A stretch of DNA of 14,630 bases from Microcaldota archaeon. Lineage in GTDB: Archaea > Micrarchaeota > Micrarchaeia > Anstonellales > Bilamarchaeaceae. Under the pieces are notes generated by a model that ran no database searches, was not told the DNA's origin, and was given only the letters and a program-made list of their open reading frames with translations. The DNA lies in the NCBI GenBank assembly GCA_026992595.1, contig JALWZW010000057.1:1-14630 (forward strand), read 5' to 3'. Below are positions 13,611 to 14,630 of the stretch, one piece after another (within the stretch, counting starts at the first letter, position 1; every line of letters starts with the position of its first letter). Both the position numbers and the translations under genes were made by a program.

Positions 13611-14063
13611 TTAAGTATAATGTATAATAAAACTCAAAAAAAGTTTTGGGTTTTTTATAAGAATGCCTTCCTTTTTCCGCTCAGTTTTAAAACCTAAGCG
13701 GTAAAGGAGGAGTTCGTCCTTTTCATCACCTTTTATAAAAATCCTTCCCGCCTTATCCACAAAACCTGCGCCGTCAAACATACCTGCCACATAATTGGCT
13801 GCATATTCATTCAAATATTTAAACCGCTCTAAAGCGTTCTTTTCAACCTCTTGAAAAAAGCGCCTAATGCGGGCATGGTAGAAATAAGCTTTATTGTCAG
13901 CGGTGAGAAGCTTGTCAGGAGTAGTTAAACCTAATTGAATGGCATAACGCGCAAATACCGAAAGCAGTTCTTCCCCTCCTTTCACCCCCGCCCCCTCCTT
14001 AGTTTTCCTCTTTTTCCACAGCCCTATGAGATATGCTAAAGAAGGCGTGAGTTTTAACTTCAT
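13611..14063 (-). CDS. LAGLIDADG-fold protein lacking catalytic acids
   Basis: The 150-residue protein has the layout of a two-repeat LAGLIDADG homing endonuclease. The first helix motif is LAYLIGLWKKRK (9-20), followed by strand-like segments and ARIRRFFQEV. The second helix motif is YVAGMFDGAGF (91-101), followed by RIFIKGDEKDELLLYRLGF and KKEGILIKNPKLFLSF, which fit the usual second half. In active enzymes each motif ends in an acidic residue that binds the catalytic metal. Aligned positions here are R19 and A99, so both acids are gone. It is probably a non-cutting DNA- or RNA-binding protein, as in the LAGLIDADG domain of bacterial WhiA, or a decayed endonuclease. Its ATG overlaps the upstream stop by 4 bp (ATGA). 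The SD site GGAGG at 14075-14079 is embedded in the basic tail of the upstream gene. thrS follows 46 bp downstream. Confidence 0.65.
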   Translation of the reverse strand: MKLKLTPSLAYLIGLWKKRKTKEGAGVKGGEELLSVFARYAIQLGLTTPDKLLTADNKAYFYHARIRRFFQEVEKNALERFKYLNEYAANYVAGMFDGAGFVDKAGRIFIKGDEKDELLLYRLGFKTERKKEGILIKNPKLFLSFIIHYT

Positions 14064-14491
14064 AAAGCCGCCCGCCTCCTTTTCTTTTTAGGAACCGCCT
14101 TCTTCTCCCTCTCTATCGCCTGCTCCCTTATTTCACTAGCCAAAAATTCATCTACATGGTTGGTGAGCCAACTTGCCGCTTTTTGAGAGAGGGAAGCGCT
14201 CCTAAAAATGCGCGCAATATGGGCCTTTTCTATTTCATTAAACGGCTCCTCTCCCCGCATAATTCTTTCCTCTGCTAAATGGAGCAATTCTGCCAATTTT
14301 CTTATATCCCGTTCGCTTGCACCTCCTGCAGAAAGGGCAGAAAGCAAGCCGCGTGCAAGAACTGCATTCCTTTTACCAGTGCGCCTTAAAAGGTTGGAGA
14401 GTTTTTTTAAATCTGCTAAAGATAACCCGCCTTTTTTAGCGGCCTGCAGCACCCTTCTTACAAAGGCGGAGAAACTCTTTAAAAACGCCAT
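14060..14491 (-). CDS. Small basic helical hypothetical protein
   Basis: I do not recognise this 143-residue protein. It is predicted almost entirely helical. Two similar-looking segments, GLSLADLKKLSNLLRR (22-37) and GASERDIRKLAELLHLAEE (57-75), may be an internal repeat of a short helical unit. It ends in a very basic tail (KKAVPKKKRRRAAL), which suggests nucleic-acid or membrane-surface binding. There is no signal peptide, cysteine or membrane helix. It is translationally coupled to the LAGLIDADG-fold gene (4-bp overlap), so the two products are probably needed together. A TATA-like box at 14511-14520 is centred 24 nt before the ATG and lies on the stop codon of the upstream gene, consistent with a leaderless start. 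Confidence 0.7.
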   Translation of the reverse strand: MAFLKSFSAFVRRVLQAAKKGGLSLADLKKLSNLLRRTGKRNAVLARGLLSALSAGGASERDIRKLAELLHLAEERIMRGEEPFNEIEKAHIARIFRSASLSQKAASWLTNHVDEFLASEIREQAIEREKKAVPKKKRRRAAL

Positions 14492-14510
14492 AAACGAATA
14501 TCAAAGCGAA

Positions 14511-14520
14511 AATTAATAAA
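14511..14520 (-). promoter_or_regulatory. TATA-like box of the basic-helical gene
   Basis: Minus-strand TTTATTAATT is centred 24 nt before the ATG at 14491 and overlaps the stop codon of the gene before it. Confidence 0.4.
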
Positions 14521-14630
14521 GAAAAGCATTTTTTATCTCTGCCACACCGCGCACCCCGTCCCATATCTTTATCCAATCCTTTATCACAATGCGTCTCTTA
14601 AAAAGCGGGCCGTTGCACACAAAGGTCTCC
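14513..14630 (-). CDS. C-terminal end of a further gene (truncated by window edge)
   Basis: The minus-strand frame is open from the window edge to TAA at 14513-14515, encoding 38 residues that include FVCNGPLFKRRIV, KDWIKIWDGVRGV and a final EIKNAFLY. The other two minus frames are less protein-like (one stops quickly). The composition looks like the end of a folded cytoplasmic protein. I cannot identify the family from this fragment. Its stop is 21 bp before the next gene on the same strand, so the two may share transcripts. Confidence 0.55.
   Translation of the reverse strand, partial: ETFVCNGPLFKRRIVIKDWIKIWDGVRGVAEIKNAFLY

Overview
The window reads as a compact archaeal chromosome segment. 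Archaeal markers are a diphthamide synthase (Dph2), a zinc-ribbon RNase P protein (component 4), a geranylgeranyl-type prenyl diphosphate synthase, a DUF63 membrane protein, a type IA topoisomerase with two C-terminal zinc fingers, and a threonyl-tRNA synthetase (ThrRS) with the archaeal N-terminal editing domain. Most first genes of transcription units have an A/T-rich TATA-like box centred about 24-29 nt before the start codon, the pattern of leaderless archaeal transcripts. Downstream or leadered genes have Shine-Dalgarno (SD) sites instead. Tight packing (no gene-free stretch over about 80 bp), overlaps, shortened proteins and many orphan genes suggest a small-genome lineage, possibly DPANN such as Micrarchaeota or Diapherotrites. 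That placement is inference. I see no IS element, CRISPR array, tRNA or rRNA.

Layout. Positions 1-2196, + strand: the C-terminal part of a DUF4143-type ATPase, dph2, and a protein with a MazF/PemK-like C-terminal domain. Positions 2193-4241, - strand: a two-gene operon of an orphan coiled-coil protein followed by a methylthioadenosine/S-adenosylhomocysteine deaminase-like amidohydrolase. Positions 4302-5432, + strand: an orphan protein with a Tat signal. Positions 5496-10823, - strand: an orphan protein with a repeated ELV(D/N/E)P(W/F) motif and an apparent frameshift, a CorA-like channel lacking the GMN motif, topoisomerase I, and an RNase P protein translationally coupled to the prenyl synthase. 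Positions 10838-11668, + strand: DUF63. Positions 11726-14630, - strand: thrS, a LAGLIDADG-fold protein without its catalytic acids, a small basic orphan, and the last codons of one more gene.

Most named genes are housekeeping functions: translation (thrS, dph2, RNase P), DNA topology, archaeal lipids and cation transport. dph2 and the amidohydrolase may be linked, because the Dph2 reaction releases methylthioadenosine, a plausible substrate of the deaminase family. The least explained material is the motif-array protein at 5496-6317, the degenerate LAGLIDADG protein at 13611-14063, the MazF-like fusion without an antitoxin at 1525-2196, and an 18-bp tandem duplication of the promoter of the CorA-like gene.
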